DNA of 64,000 bases from Mycobacterium paraseoulense (GCF_010731655.1 NZ_AP022619.1:1798001-1862000); one strand, 5' to 3'. Positions 16,231 to 25,611 are shown, counted from the first letter of the stretch. The notes: generated from the letters alone by a model not told the origin. Program-made: numbers and translations.

Positions 16231-17766
16231 ATGCCCGACCTCACTCTGTCCGACATATGCAGTGAACACCGGCGACGGTATCCGGACCGCCTGGCGGTGA
16301 TCGACGGGCCGGTTCGGTACACCTGGCCGCAATTCGACAACCGCGTCAATCAGGCCGCGCGACTGCTCGTGCACCACGGCGTTGGGCGCGGCGACCGGGT
16401 GCTGTGGCTTGCGCAGAACTCGTCCAGATTTCTCGAGTTGATGATCGCATGCGCCCGCCTCGGGGCGATGATCTGCCCGGCCAACTGGCGGCAGTCGGGC
16501 CACGAACTCGCCTTCGTCATCGACGACTTCGACCCGAAGATCATCGTGTGGCAGGAGGAGGAAATCGCGCCTCAGGTCGCCGAAGCGCGCACCCTCGCCG
16601 GCGGGTCCGCGGTCTGGATCCGACACGACTCCGACGATGCCGACGGCTATGACCGCCGTGTTGCCGAGTTCGCCACGGATCCAGTGGAATCCGAGGCCGA
16701 CCCGCACGACGCCCTCCTCGTCATCTACACCGCCGCCATCATCGACCGCCCAGCCGGATCGATGCTCTCCCAGCGCAATTTGACGACGATGGCGATGCTC
16801 ACAGGCAGGGTTACCGAAACCGACCACTCGAGCGTGTTCGTGAACTCCGGCCCGCTATTCCACATCGGCAACTTCCAGTTCGATTCGCTTCCTACGTTCG
16901 TCATGGGAGGAACGAACGTCTATGTCCGCCGGGTGGACGAAGCGGAGTTGCTAAGACTCATCGAGGCGGAGAAGGTCACGTCGGCCTTCCTGATGCCCCC
17001 TACGATCATCAAGATGCTGGAACTCAACAAGGAGGCCGAACACGACATCAGCTCGCTGCGCCCCGGTCCGTTCGCTCCCGTGTGGGGCGACGCGTTGCCC
17101 CCAGACGACCGCCTGTGGGCACAGCACACCGGCGGGTTCGGTCAGACCGAGGTCTCCGGCCTGGCCCTGCTCAACGCGTGGGGCACGTCCGGGATCGGCA
17201 ATTCCGGCCGGCCTTCCCCGCTATGCCAGGTGCGCATCGTGGACGCCGAGGGCAACGAGGTACCCGACGGCATACCCGGCGAGATAGCGATCCGCGGTGA
17301 CACCGTTCACCTCGGATACTGGAACCGGCCGGCGACCAACGCGGCGCGAATGCGCAACGGCTGGTGGCACACTCGCGATCGAGGGCGTCGCGAGGCGGAC
17401 GGCACCATCGAATTCATGGGCACGCTGACGCGCATGATCAAGTCGGCGGCCGAGAATATCTATCCGCCCGAGGTCGAGTTCTGCCTGGCCGCGCACCCGG
17501 CCGTCAAGCAGGCGGCGATTATCGGGGTGCCCGATCCGACGTTCACGCAGTCGGTCAAGGCGATCGTGGTCCTCGAGGAGGGGCGGACGCTCACCGCCGC
17601 AGAGATCATCGAACACTGCCGTGAACGCATCGCGTCATACAAGAAGCCGAAGTTCGTCGAGTTCGTGGAGGTGATCCCGACCGTGAACGGGGTGACCGAT
17701 TACGACGCGCTCGACGCGGCCTACGGCGGCGGCGGCTATCCGGGCGGCGCCAACGTCGCGCGGTAG
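16231..17766 (+). CDS. AMP-binding (acyl-CoA synthetase-like) protein with altered ATP motifs
   Basis: The 511-residue protein has the full ANL fold (large N-domain, Gly-Tyr-Trp motif LGYWNRP, C-terminal domain), so it belongs to the FadD-like family. The P-loop, usually YTSGTTGxPKG, here reads YTAAIIDRPAG at 166-176 and has lost the Ser/Thr/Gly run and the Lys. TGDLG has become TRDRG with the Asp kept. The C-terminal catalytic Lys region is replaced by NGVTDYDAL. Related actinobacterial proteins also have relaxed P-loops, so activity is not excluded. GGAG precedes the ATG. Candidate TetR operator upstream; convergent with a GntR gene. Confidence 0.8.
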   Translation: MPDLTLSDICSEHRRRYPDRLAVIDGPVRYTWPQFDNRVNQAARLLVHHGVGRGDRVLWLAQNSSRFLELMIACARLGAMICPANWRQSGHELAFVIDDFDPKIIVWQEEEIAPQVAEARTLAGGSAVWIRHDSDDADGYDRRVAEFATDPVESEADPHDALLVIYTAAIIDRPAGSMLSQRNLTTMAMLTGRVTETDHSSVFVNSGPLFHIGNFQFDSLPTFVMGGTNVYVRRVDEAELLRLIEAEKVTSAFLMPPTIIKMLELNKEAEHDISSLRPGPFAPVWGDALPPDDRLWAQHTGGFGQTEVSGLALLNAWGTSGIGNSGRPSPLCQVRIVDAEGNEVPDGIPGEIAIRGDTVHLGYWNRPATNAARMRNGWWHTRDRGRREADGTIEFMGTLTRMIKSAAENIYPPEVEFCLAAHPAVKQAAIIGVPDPTFTQSVKAIVVLEEGRTLTAAEIIEHCRERIASYKKPKFVEFVEVIPTVNGVTDYDALDAAYGGGGYPGGANVAR

Positions 17767-17810
17767 GAGACGCCACCTGCTCGCAGAGCGATTGGCCAGA
17801 CCGTGATCTG

Positions 17811-18557
17811 CTAAGACAGCACCTCGATGAGAGTCGAGTCGGCTTCGCCAACCATGAAAGTTTCAGCTGCTTCGAGGTAGCGACGCCAATGGCGTTGCGC
17901 GGCTTCGAAGTCGCCGTCTGAGAGCAGTTTGACCAGACGGGCGTATGCGCGCTGGGCCTGTTTGTTCACGGTGCTGCTGGATCCGCGCGGGTGCGACGCG
18001 ATGAACAACGCGTTGTGCGCGTCGATGATGTGGAACAGCATCTTGCTCAGCTCCGCCAGCGTCATGTTACCGGTCGCCTCGACGATGGCGGAGTGGATCT
18101 TGAGATCGTGCGCTGCGAAAGCGTCGTCGTCATCGACAAGTTCCTCGGCCTCGGCCGCCAATTCCCCGAGCGTGCGAATGGCGGACCTGCGCTTGGAGCC
18201 ACCCAACATCCCCACCGCGGACACCTCGATCTCGGTGCGCGCCTGGTACACGTCGGTCAGCGGGGTGCCCTGGTACTGCAGGAGGATTCCCATGTAACGT
18301 GCGGCGACCGCCCCGTCAGGCTCCAGCACGCGTCCGCCACCGCGTGCCCCCCGCAGGACCGTGATGATCGCCTCGGACTCCAGGATCCGGAAAGCCTCAC
18401 GCAGCGTTGGCCGGGAGACACCAAATTGCTGCATCAGGATGGCTTCGTTCGGGAGTAGTTCGCCCGGCTTCAGCTCACCGGTGACGATCTGGCGCCGAAG
18501 GGTTGCTGCCACCAGTTCACTGGCCTTCGGAATTTTGACGATCGTGGACTTCTTCAT
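17811..18557 (-). CDS. GntR/FadR-type regulator (FCD domain)
   Basis: A 248-residue regulator with a winged helix (residues 12-78; NEAILMQQFGVSRPTLREAF is the recognition segment) and an FCD ligand domain with the metal-site-like His residues of the family (HDLKIHSAI, HIIDAH). It is similar in layout to the regulator at 28540. The ATG at 18557 is preferred over a longer frame, since the winged helix begins right after it. A 7-base inverted repeat lies 46-71 bases upstream and suggests autoregulation. It probably controls nearby crotonase, thiolase or FadE genes. Confidence 0.85.
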   Translation of the reverse strand: MKKSTIVKIPKASELVAATLRRQIVTGELKPGELLPNEAILMQQFGVSRPTLREAFRILESEAIITVLRGARGGGRVLEPDGAVAARYMGILLQYQGTPLTDVYQARTEIEVSAVGMLGGSKRRSAIRTLGELAAEAEELVDDDDAFAAHDLKIHSAIVEATGNMTLAELSKMLFHIIDAHNALFIASHPRGSSSTVNKQAQRAYARLVKLLSDGDFEAAQRHWRRYLEAAETFMVGEADSTLIEVLS

Positions 18558-18602
18558 CGCGTCACACCGTTCCTCGTCGCCACAGACACCAGCACCGCCT
18601 AC

Positions 18603-18628
18603 CCGATAGGAATGAGTCCATCTATCGG
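18603..18628. promoter_or_regulatory. Inverted repeat CCGATAG-N12-CTATCGG
   Basis: A perfect 7-base inverted repeat with a 12-base spacer lies in the leader of the GntR gene and is a candidate operator. A nearby AT-rich stretch (TTTGATTGATTGTAATC) may be the promoter. Confidence 0.4.
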
Positions 18629-18844
18629 AATCATTTGATTGATTGTAATCTGATGACCATATCGCGCGCGTTCTGGCCAATGCGGCTGCCGCGTGGAGAT
18701 GCCAGTTTCCGCGCCGGATACGGAAAGTCCACCAGGTGACCTGTGACTTTGATCTGCGGGTGCGTCGAGCGCAATGGCGCCGCTTGGGCCAGACCTTAGT
18801 TCTACTCGCCTACGTGGGCGGTATCGCCGCTCACCGGGTGCTCC

Positions 18845-19639
18845 TCATCTGCCCACGTACTTCGGTGGGCGCTTTTCTTGCATGGCCGCCAACGCCTCCG
18901 CCGCGTCCTCGGTCGCAGCGACCACCGCGAAGTGCGACGAGATGAGATCCAGTGCCGTGCGCCGGTCGACGTCGGCGGACTGGTAGGTGGCGCGTTTGAT
19001 CATGCGGACGGTCACCGGGGCGTGCTGGGCGATCGACTGCGCGAACTTCACCGTCTCCTCTTCCAGGGTTTCCGGAGTGGCCAAACGGTTGACGAGTCCG
19101 ATGCGAAGCGCCTCGTGGGCGTCGATGAAGTCCCCCGTCAAGAGCAACTCAAGGGCCTTGGACGTACCCACGATGCGCGGAAGATAGTAGGCGCCGCCGT
19201 CGCCGGGGGTCAATCCGACCCTGACGTAGCCCTCGGACACTCTCGCCGACATCGACATGATGCGCATATCGCACATCAGAGCCATGTCGAGACCTGCGCC
19301 TACCGCGACGCCGTTGATCGATGCGATCACCGGCTTGTCCAGATCCGCGAGTGTGTGAGCAATCTGATGGATCTCGTCGTGGAGTTGGCTCTTGCGCTGC
19401 AGGGGCGTCAGGTTGGGATTGGCGTTTGAGATGGAGGAGAGATCGACGCCCGAACAAAAGGCCTTGTCCCCCGTGCCGGTGAGGACCAGCACCCGCACCT
19501 CGTCGTCGTGCTTGGCAGCCCGTAGCAGTTCAGCCCACTCGCGGATCATCTCGAAAGTGAATGCGTTGCGCGCTTCGGGCCGGTTGAGCCGAATGGTGCC
19601 CACGCCGTCGCGCACCGACCATTGCAGTTCGTCCAACAC
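18845..19639 (-). CDS. Enoyl-CoA hydratase/isomerase (crotonase) family protein
   Basis: A 264-residue crotonase. The oxyanion-hole glycines are in FCSGVDLSS and NGVAVGAGLDMAL, and an acidic residue is present in the ARVSEGYVRVGL segment that carries the catalytic Glu in hydratases. The second acidic position is Asp in PGDGG. The GTG at 19639 is chosen because GGAGGAGG lies three bases before it. It would hydrate or isomerise an enoyl-CoA in beta-oxidation. The thiolase at 19928 lies upstream in the same direction and may share the pathway. Confidence 0.85.
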   Translation of the reverse strand: MLDELQWSVRDGVGTIRLNRPEARNAFTFEMIREWAELLRAAKHDDEVRVLVLTGTGDKAFCSGVDLSSISNANPNLTPLQRKSQLHDEIHQIAHTLADLDKPVIASINGVAVGAGLDMALMCDMRIMSMSARVSEGYVRVGLTPGDGGAYYLPRIVGTSKALELLLTGDFIDAHEALRIGLVNRLATPETLEEETVKFAQSIAQHAPVTVRMIKRATYQSADVDRRTALDLISSHFAVVAATEDAAEALAAMQEKRPPKYVGR

Positions 19640-19927
19640 GAGCCTCCTCCAGACCGGAGTCCTGTCGACAGAACTCCACTCGTCCACCGGGCACTAAATT
19701 AGTTAACATTTTTGCCGTTATAGGGCGCTCCATGACCGATGCGTCACCTACGGAGGGGCTAGCCGCGGGATTCACGCGGGACCGGGTGTAGATCACGCCG
19801 ACCTGGTTTGCCGAGGCAGTGAGCAAGCCGCAAGCTACGCGCGCGACCGCCACGGCCAAACACGCGGGTGATGCCGAACATACGGCACAGCGCGGCGAGC
19901 TGCGGGCGCGAGCGGTGACCGACTTGA

Positions 19928-21100
19928 TCAGCCGAGCAGTTCGTAGATGGTGGCGTTCGCCGTTCCGCCGCCCTCGCACATGGTCTGAAGGCCATAGCGG
20001 CCACCCGTGCGACGCATGTGGTGGATCAAGGTCGTGGCGAGCCGCGCGCCCGAGCAGCCCAGCGGGTGGCCCAACGCGATCGCGCCACCAACGGGGTTGA
20101 GCTTGTCGCGGGACACGCCGGTATCCGCCTGCCACGCCAGCGGAACCGGGGCGAACGCCTCATTCACCTCGAAGAAGGCGATGTCGCCGAGGTCCAAGCC
20201 GGAGCGCTTCAGGGCCAGCTGCGTCGCCGGTATGGGTCCGGTCAGCATCTTCACCGGGTCGTCGCCGGTGCAGACCGCGGTGTGCACGCGCGCGAGTGGC
20301 GTCATGCCGAGTTCGGCGGCCCGTTCCGACGTGGTGATGAGCACGGCGGCGGCCCCGTCGGAGATCTGTGATGCGTTGCCCGCCGTGATCTTTCCGCCGT
20401 CGAGGAACGGCGCTTTCAGCGTGGCCAGCTTCTCCACCGTCGACCCGCGCCGGATTCCCTCGTCAGCGATGACGTCGCCGGCCGCTGTGCGCACGGCAAC
20501 GATCTCGTCGACGAAGAGCCCGTCGTCCTGCGCCGCCGCCGCACGCTCATGCGATTCGACCGAGTACTCGTCGAGCTGGGTACGGGACAGCCCGTACTGT
20601 TCGGCGATGAGTTCGGCGCCCGCCCCCTGGTTGAACCTTCCGTTGAAGCCCGGCGCCGTCAGCTCGGACGCGTACCGTTCGACCGCGGGCCCGCCCATGT
20701 CGCCGGTACCGGGGACGGTGGCGGCGCCCATCGGCACGTTGGACATCATCTCCACGCCTCCGGCGACGACGATGTCGGCCTGCCCGGACACCACAGCCGC
20801 CGCCGCCGTCGAGATGGCCTGCTGAGACGAGCCGCACTGCCGGTCCACCGTGAAGCCCGGCACCGATTCCGGCCATCCGGCGGCGAGCACCGCCATGCGA
20901 CCGATGTTTCCGGACTGCTGGCCGATGCTGATGACGTTCCCCCAGTGCACATCCTCGACGAGCGCGGGATCCAGCCCCGCGCGCGCGATGAGTTCGTTGA
21001 GTACGGTGGCCGAGAGTTCGACGGCATGCAGGCCCGCCAGACCGCCGTTGCGCTTGCCTATCGGTGTCCGCACCGCGGCGGCGATGACCGCATCTCGCAT
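19928..21100 (-). CDS. Acetyl-CoA acetyltransferase (thiolase)
   Basis: A complete degradative thiolase of 390 residues with all catalytic residues: Cys89 in DRQCGSSQQA, the NEAFA motif, His345 in GHPLGCSGAR and Cys375 in MCEGGG. It should cleave a 3-ketoacyl-CoA to acetyl-CoA or propionyl-CoA. It is divergent from the FadE gene at 21232 across an AT-rich 130-base gap and probably finishes the beta-oxidation cycle started by the three FadE proteins. It differs from the two thiolase-like DUF35 partners by having the full active site. Confidence 0.9.
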   Translation of the reverse strand: MRDAVIAAAVRTPIGKRNGGLAGLHAVELSATVLNELIARAGLDPALVEDVHWGNVISIGQQSGNIGRMAVLAAGWPESVPGFTVDRQCGSSQQAISTAAAAVVSGQADIVVAGGVEMMSNVPMGAATVPGTGDMGGPAVERYASELTAPGFNGRFNQGAGAELIAEQYGLSRTQLDEYSVESHERAAAAQDDGLFVDEIVAVRTAAGDVIADEGIRRGSTVEKLATLKAPFLDGGKITAGNASQISDGAAAVLITTSERAAELGMTPLARVHTAVCTGDDPVKMLTGPIPATQLALKRSGLDLGDIAFFEVNEAFAPVPLAWQADTGVSRDKLNPVGGAIALGHPLGCSGARLATTLIHHMRRTGGRYGLQTMCEGGGTANATIYELLG

Positions 21101-21231
21101 CGCAAATCCCTCTCTTTGCCAAATCAGTTGAATTTATTAGATACTTTGTACACCACCTTGGGCGCCCAGCACCGGGTGAGTTACCTTCTGAATAAGTAAA
21201 CGGTTTAGCTGCCGCTTAACGACTGGTTGGG

Positions 21232-22407
21232 ATGTACCGGATGACGAGTGCCTTGGTGCCGCCTTTCCGCGCGCTGCCACCCGAAACGGAGGGCCTGCGC
21301 ACCGAGGTGCGGCAGTACATCCACGACGACCGTGCCCAACACGGCTGGACGCCGCGGGTCGACTCGTGGATCGCCTCGTGGGATCCCGGATTCAGCCGCC
21401 GACTCGGCGCCAAAGGCTGGCTGGGCATGACGTTTCCCCGCGAATACGGGGGCGGCGGATTCAGCCACGTCGAACGATTCGTCGTGATCGAGGAGCTCCT
21501 GGCCGCCGGCGCGCCGGTGGCCGCGCACTGGGTCGCCGACCGCCAAGCGGGGCCATCGCTGCTGAAGTACGGGAACGAGCGGCAGCGGCAGCGCTACCTG
21601 CCGGCCATCGCCCGCGGCGAGTGTTATTTCGCGATCGGCATGAGCGAACCGGAGTCCGGGTCCGACCTGGCCAGCGTGAAGACACGCGGCGTCCGCGTCG
21701 ATGGCGGCTGGGAGCTGACCGGCACCAAGGTGTGGACTTCGGGCGCACACCACGCCCACGCGTTCGTCGTGCTGGCCCGCACGTCCGAACTCGACGTCGC
21801 GAAGCGTCATGAGGGGCTCAGTCAGTTCGTGGTCCCTCTGGACTCCCCCGGCCTCGACATCCGGCCGATCAGGCTGCTCACTGGGGCGCATCACTTCAAC
21901 GAGGTGGCATTGTCGAAGGTTTTCGTGCCCGATGAGATGGTGCTCGGCGATATCGGGGACGGCTGGGCGCAGGTCACCTCCGAGTTGGGATTCGAACGCA
22001 GCGGGCCCGAGCGCATCCTTTCCACCCAACCGCTGCTCGAGGCGCTTGCCCGCACTTTCAAGAGCGACATGCATCGGGAGTATCCCTGGGCGGCTTCCGA
22101 TCTCGGTGATCTGGTGTCCCAGCTTGCGACCCTGCGGCAGATGTCCGCTTCGGTGGCCGCCGCGTTGAGCCGCGGCGAGCCGGTTGGGATCGCCGCCGCG
22201 GTCATCAAGGATCTCGGCACGCGCTACGAGGGCGCGGTGGTGGACACGGCCAGCGCGGCGGCAGTCGTGCGCCCGGGCGTGCACGCGGATGACGACGTGG
22301 CCCGGCTGCTGGCCGAGGGCATCCTGCATGCTCCCGGCTTCACGCTTCGGGGAGGAACCAACGAGATCCTCAGCGGCGTCGTCGCACGCGGTTTGGGGCT
22401 GCGATGA
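21232..22407 (+). CDS. Acyl-CoA dehydrogenase, first subunit of a coupled FadE pair
   Basis: The protein of about 391 residues has the FAD- and acyl-binding segments of the family (YFAIGMSEPESGSDLASVKT, WTSGAHHA) and ends in RGGTNEILSGVVARGLGLR. The residue before GTNE is Gly, so the base is not at the short-chain position; a Glu in the FERSGPERIL helix is the candidate. Its stop overlaps the ATG of the next FadE gene by four bases. Coupled pairs of unequal FadE genes are known in actinobacterial steroid degradation as alpha2-beta2 enzymes. An ATG at 21241 is an alternative start. Confidence 0.87.
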   Translation: MYRMTSALVPPFRALPPETEGLRTEVRQYIHDDRAQHGWTPRVDSWIASWDPGFSRRLGAKGWLGMTFPREYGGGGFSHVERFVVIEELLAAGAPVAAHWVADRQAGPSLLKYGNERQRQRYLPAIARGECYFAIGMSEPESGSDLASVKTRGVRVDGGWELTGTKVWTSGAHHAHAFVVLARTSELDVAKRHEGLSQFVVPLDSPGLDIRPIRLLTGAHHFNEVALSKVFVPDEMVLGDIGDGWAQVTSELGFERSGPERILSTQPLLEALARTFKSDMHREYPWAASDLGDLVSQLATLRQMSASVAAALSRGEPVGIAAAVIKDLGTRYEGAVVDTASAAAVVRPGVHADDDVARLLAEGILHAPGFTLRGGTNEILSGVVARGLGLR

Positions 22408-23471
22408 CGACGGCGACCGACGACGCCGACCTGCTCGCGGTTCGCAAACTGGCCGATGACATTCTCGCGTCGAGCACCGAGCCCCTGCTCGACGTGCAGC
22501 GCGTGGATCTCGAGTACAGCCCTGAACTCTGGAGCACGCTGACCGGCGCCGGCCTGACTCTGTTGACTACACCGGAAGCGCGCGGGGGCGCCGGCGCGAG
22601 TCTGCGGGAACTAGCGGTGGTGCTCGAGGCGTGCGGGTACCACGCGGCCCCGGTCCCGCTGGCCGAGCACGACCTGTTGGCATCGTGGCTACTGGGTATC
22701 GCTGACCTGCCCGCAGATTTTGGCGTCATGACGGCTGCGGTGACCGATCAGCAGCTGCGCGAGCGCCGGCTCACCGCCGTGCTCGACTATGTGCCCTGGG
22801 CCGGTGCAGCAGAGGCGCTCGTCGTCGCCGGCGACGGGTTTATCGCCAAGGTCCCACTGGCAGCGGCTCGGATCGACCCGGTCCTCGACATCGCCGGCCA
22901 GCCGGGCGGTCGGGTGCACATCGATATTCAGCTTGAGCCCGAGTGGTGCATCGAGGTGGCGGGGTCGCCGGCGCGAGAGTTCCGCCTGCGCGGCGCGCTG
23001 GCGCGGTCGGTGCAGACATGCGGGGCGCTTTCACGTGCGCTCGCATTGACATGTGAGCACGCCCAGCAGCGTGAACAGTTCGGCCGGCCCATCGCGAAAT
23101 TCCAGGCGGTGCAGGCACTCATCGCCAACGCCGCGAGTTCGATCGCGCTGGCGAAGACGGCCTCGGAGTTTGCCGTCGAAGCCGTGACCGCCCACGGCTT
23201 CGATACCCCACCCGGCGTGTTCGCGGTGTCCATCGCGAAGATCGAAGCCGCCCGCGCCGCCACGTTGGTGGCGCGCAACGCGCATCAGGTACACGGTGCG
23301 ATCGGGTTCACCCTCGACCACCGGCTACGCCACTTCACCTCTCGGGCACTGGCGTGGCGCGCGGAGTTCGGGGTGCAGCGGCAATGGCAACACCGTCTCG
23401 GCGAACTGGTGCTCGAATCACCCGACGGCGTATGGGAAGTCGTCACCGCACTGAGCAGCGGCGTCTTCTAG
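22404..23471 (+). CDS. Acyl-CoA dehydrogenase, second subunit of a coupled FadE pair
   Basis: A 355-residue, divergent acyl-CoA dehydrogenase. The N-terminal half is degenerate and lacks the usual MSEP segment. The C-terminal helical domain is well kept (QREQFGRPIAKFQAVQ, then NAHQVHGAIGFT), which holds the FAD of the partner subunit. The final GTNE motif is absent. This fits the non-catalytic half of an alpha2-beta2 dehydrogenase acting with the preceding gene, which it overlaps by ATGA. Substrates of such enzymes tend to be CoA esters of bulky ring compounds. Confidence 0.86.
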   Translation: MTTATDDADLLAVRKLADDILASSTEPLLDVQRVDLEYSPELWSTLTGAGLTLLTTPEARGGAGASLRELAVVLEACGYHAAPVPLAEHDLLASWLLGIADLPADFGVMTAAVTDQQLRERRLTAVLDYVPWAGAAEALVVAGDGFIAKVPLAAARIDPVLDIAGQPGGRVHIDIQLEPEWCIEVAGSPAREFRLRGALARSVQTCGALSRALALTCEHAQQREQFGRPIAKFQAVQALIANAASSIALAKTASEFAVEAVTAHGFDTPPGVFAVSIAKIEAARAATLVARNAHQVHGAIGFTLDHRLRHFTSRALAWRAEFGVQRQWQHRLGELVLESPDGVWEVVTALSSGVF

Positions 23472-23517
23472 TCCGACCAACAACGTAGTCAGCTAGTCAT
23501 CTGGAACCGGAGGAATC

Positions 23518-24666
23518 GTGCGGAGAGACATCTTCGAACCCGAACACGACGAATTTCGAGCGACCGCCAGGGCGTTCTTCGAAACCAGCTGCGTGCCCCA
23601 CGTCGAGGAGTGGGAGCAGCGCGGCTACACCGATCGAGAGCCGTGGCTGGAAGCCGGCAAGCTTGGGCTGCTCGGCTGGGAGGTGCCCGAGGAGTACGGC
23701 GGCATGGGCATCAAGGACTTCCGCTACAACGCGATCGTCAACGAGGAGTTCTGGCTCACCGGAAGCGTCGGGCTGGGATTGGGTGTGCAGAACGACATCC
23801 TCGCCGGCTATTTCACCGAGCTGACCACCGACGAGCAAAAGAAGCGCTGGCTGCCCGGTTACGTCTCGGGTGAGCTGATCACCGCGATCGCGATGTCGGA
23901 ACCCGGCGCCGGCTCTGACCTCGCCAACATCAAGACTTCGGCGCGCCGCGACGGCAGCGACTTCATCGTCAACGGCGCGAAGACGTTCATCTCCAACGGA
24001 CTGCTTGCCGACCTCGTCGTCGTCGCCTGCCGCACCAATCCCGACGCCGACAAGCCGCACAAGGGTTTGAGTCTCATCGTCGTGGAGAGCGGAATGCCCG
24101 GATTCGAACGCGGCCGCAAGCTCGACAAGATCGGTCAAAAGTCCGCCGACACAGCCGAACTCATCTTCACCGACGTTCGGGTGCCCGCCGAGAATCTGCT
24201 CGGCGAAGAGGGGCGAGGCTTCTACCATCTGATGCGCAACCTGCCCGCCGAACGCCTCGGTATCGCAATCCACGCGGCGGCGGCGGCTCGACGGGCCCTG
24301 GATCTCTCCGTTCAGTACGCGCGCGATCGCAAGGCCTTCGGTCAGCCGATCGGCACCTTCCAGGTGAACCGGCACGCGATCGCCCAGATGCGCACCGAGC
24401 TGGACGTCATGCAGACCTATATCGACAAATGCATCATGGCGGTCAACAGTGGCGATCTCAGCGCCGACGAAGCAGCCGGAGCGAAGTGGTTCGCGACCGA
24501 GACACAGTGGAAGATCATCGACCGGTGCCTGCAGCTGCACGGCGGCTACGGCTACATCAACGAGTACGAGATCGCGCGCCTGTGGCGCGACTCTCGCGTT
24601 CAGCGGATCTACGGCGGCACCAACGAGATCATGCTCGACATCGTTGGCAAGGGGCTGGGATTCTGA
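23518..24666 (+). CDS. Acyl-CoA dehydrogenase (long-chain type)
   Basis: A complete 382-residue FadE. It has AMSEPGAGSDLANIKT, the NGAKTFISNG strand, the long-chain type catalytic Glu245 in NLPAERLGIA, the RKAFGQPIG flavin segment and a C-terminal IYGGTNEIM, where Gly replaces the short-chain Glu. GGAGG precedes the GTG start. It probably forms a homotetramer, in contrast to the coupled pair upstream. At its 3' end a truncated thiolase remnant begins, overlapping the stop codon. Confidence 0.9.
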   Translation: MRRDIFEPEHDEFRATARAFFETSCVPHVEEWEQRGYTDREPWLEAGKLGLLGWEVPEEYGGMGIKDFRYNAIVNEEFWLTGSVGLGLGVQNDILAGYFTELTTDEQKKRWLPGYVSGELITAIAMSEPGAGSDLANIKTSARRDGSDFIVNGAKTFISNGLLADLVVVACRTNPDADKPHKGLSLIVVESGMPGFERGRKLDKIGQKSADTAELIFTDVRVPAENLLGEEGRGFYHLMRNLPAERLGIAIHAAAAARRALDLSVQYARDRKAFGQPIGTFQVNRHAIAQMRTELDVMQTYIDKCIMAVNSGDLSADEAAGAKWFATETQWKIIDRCLQLHGGYGYINEYEIARLWRDSRVQRIYGGTNEIMLDIVGKGLGF

Positions 24667-24760
24667 GCGGCCCGCGCGACGCGGTCATCGTCGCGACCGC
24701 TCATACTCCGATCGGCCGGACCTTCAAGGGCTCACTCGTGGACGAACGCGCAGACGAACG
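24663..24760 (+). pseudogene. Truncated thiolase remnant (N-terminus only)
   Basis: Starting at a CTG that overlaps the FadE stop, the frame reads SGPRDAVIVATAHTPIGRTF and then KGSLVDERADE, the N-terminal signature of an acetyl-CoA acetyltransferase. Similarity ends after about 32 residues and nothing of the active site remains. The original start was probably ATG or GTG overlapping the FadE stop. The sharp end next to the convergent SDR gene looks like a deletion scar. Confidence 0.7.
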
Positions 24761-24849
24761 GTGCGTCACGTCACCGCCATTCAGGCCACGATGGCGCGCG
24801 CATAGTCTGAATACGAGATCGGGTGTCGCAGGTGTCGCTGTACTCCCAT

Positions 24850-25611
24850 TCAGTAATTCTTGATTGTGGCTGGGAGAGTTCCAATCTCGAAGATAGGGCC
24901 GGCTTCGGAAGGCTCCGTGATGTGTCCCCACATTTGACGCCCGGCCTGCTCTGCCGGCATGGGCTCGCCGCGGCCGATGCTGTCCCTGGTTGCACCGGCC
25001 GCGGGGCAGTCTCGGGGGTCGACCTCGGCGATGTGGTGCACGCCGGGCGATTCGACCAGGCCAAGCCGGAAGCCAATCACCCGCGGACCGACTCCTCGAC
25101 GCCTGCGCTCGAGTGCAACTGTGCGTACCCACATTTCGATGCCCGCCTTGGACGCGCTGTAGAACGACGCACCTTCCATCGGGATCTTGGCCGACAGTGA
25201 CGACACCATCGCCAAGGTCGATTCGAGTCCCGGAGGCACCGCCTCGAGGAAGGCATTGCCCAGCCACAGCGCCGCAGCGTGATTGGCGATCAGATGTTCG
25301 CGCACGCGCCCCTTATCGACCTCGCCGGCGTACCCGTAGGGCCCTTCCATGAATGCGTTGTGAACAAAGACGACCCGGCTGCCATCGAACTGCCTGAGTT
25401 CCTTCGCCATGCTCTCCGCGGCACGTTCCCAGTCAGCTGGCACGGACAGATCGAGCGGAATGTTCTCCAGCTGTCCAGCGGTGCCGCGAGACATGTTGAT
25501 GATGCGTGCGTCCGGATACGGGACTGTGCGGGCCAGGCCGGCTCCGACGCCCTTCGTGGCACCGGAGATCCACACGACGGTGTCGGCCCGACGTTTGCCG
25601 TTCCCGCTCAT
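24850..25611 (-). CDS. Short-chain dehydrogenase/reductase
   Basis: A 253-residue SDR with a variant cofactor loop SGATKGVG at 16-23, a conserved Ser pair (MVSSLSAK) and a catalytic YSASK. The parent-strand residues suggest NADP(H). It starts at an ATG overlapping the stop of the NTF2-like gene by four bases, so the two proteins may act on the same compound. Substrate unknown. The 3' end faces the truncated thiolase. Confidence 0.8.
   Translation of the reverse strand: MSGNGKRRADTVVWISGATKGVGAGLARTVPYPDARIINMSRGTAGQLENIPLDLSVPADWERAAESMAKELRQFDGSRVVFVHNAFMEGPYGYAGEVDKGRVREHLIANHAAALWLGNAFLEAVPPGLESTLAMVSSLSAKIPMEGASFYSASKAGIEMWVRTVALERRRRGVGPRVIGFRLGLVESPGVHHIAEVDPRDCPAAGATRDSIGRGEPMPAEQAGRQMWGHITEPSEAGPIFEIGTLPATIKNY

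Noticed and set aside
21205..24540. Long minus-strand frames opposite the FadE genes
   Set aside because: They are codon-position shadows of the three acyl-CoA dehydrogenases and show no motif of their own.
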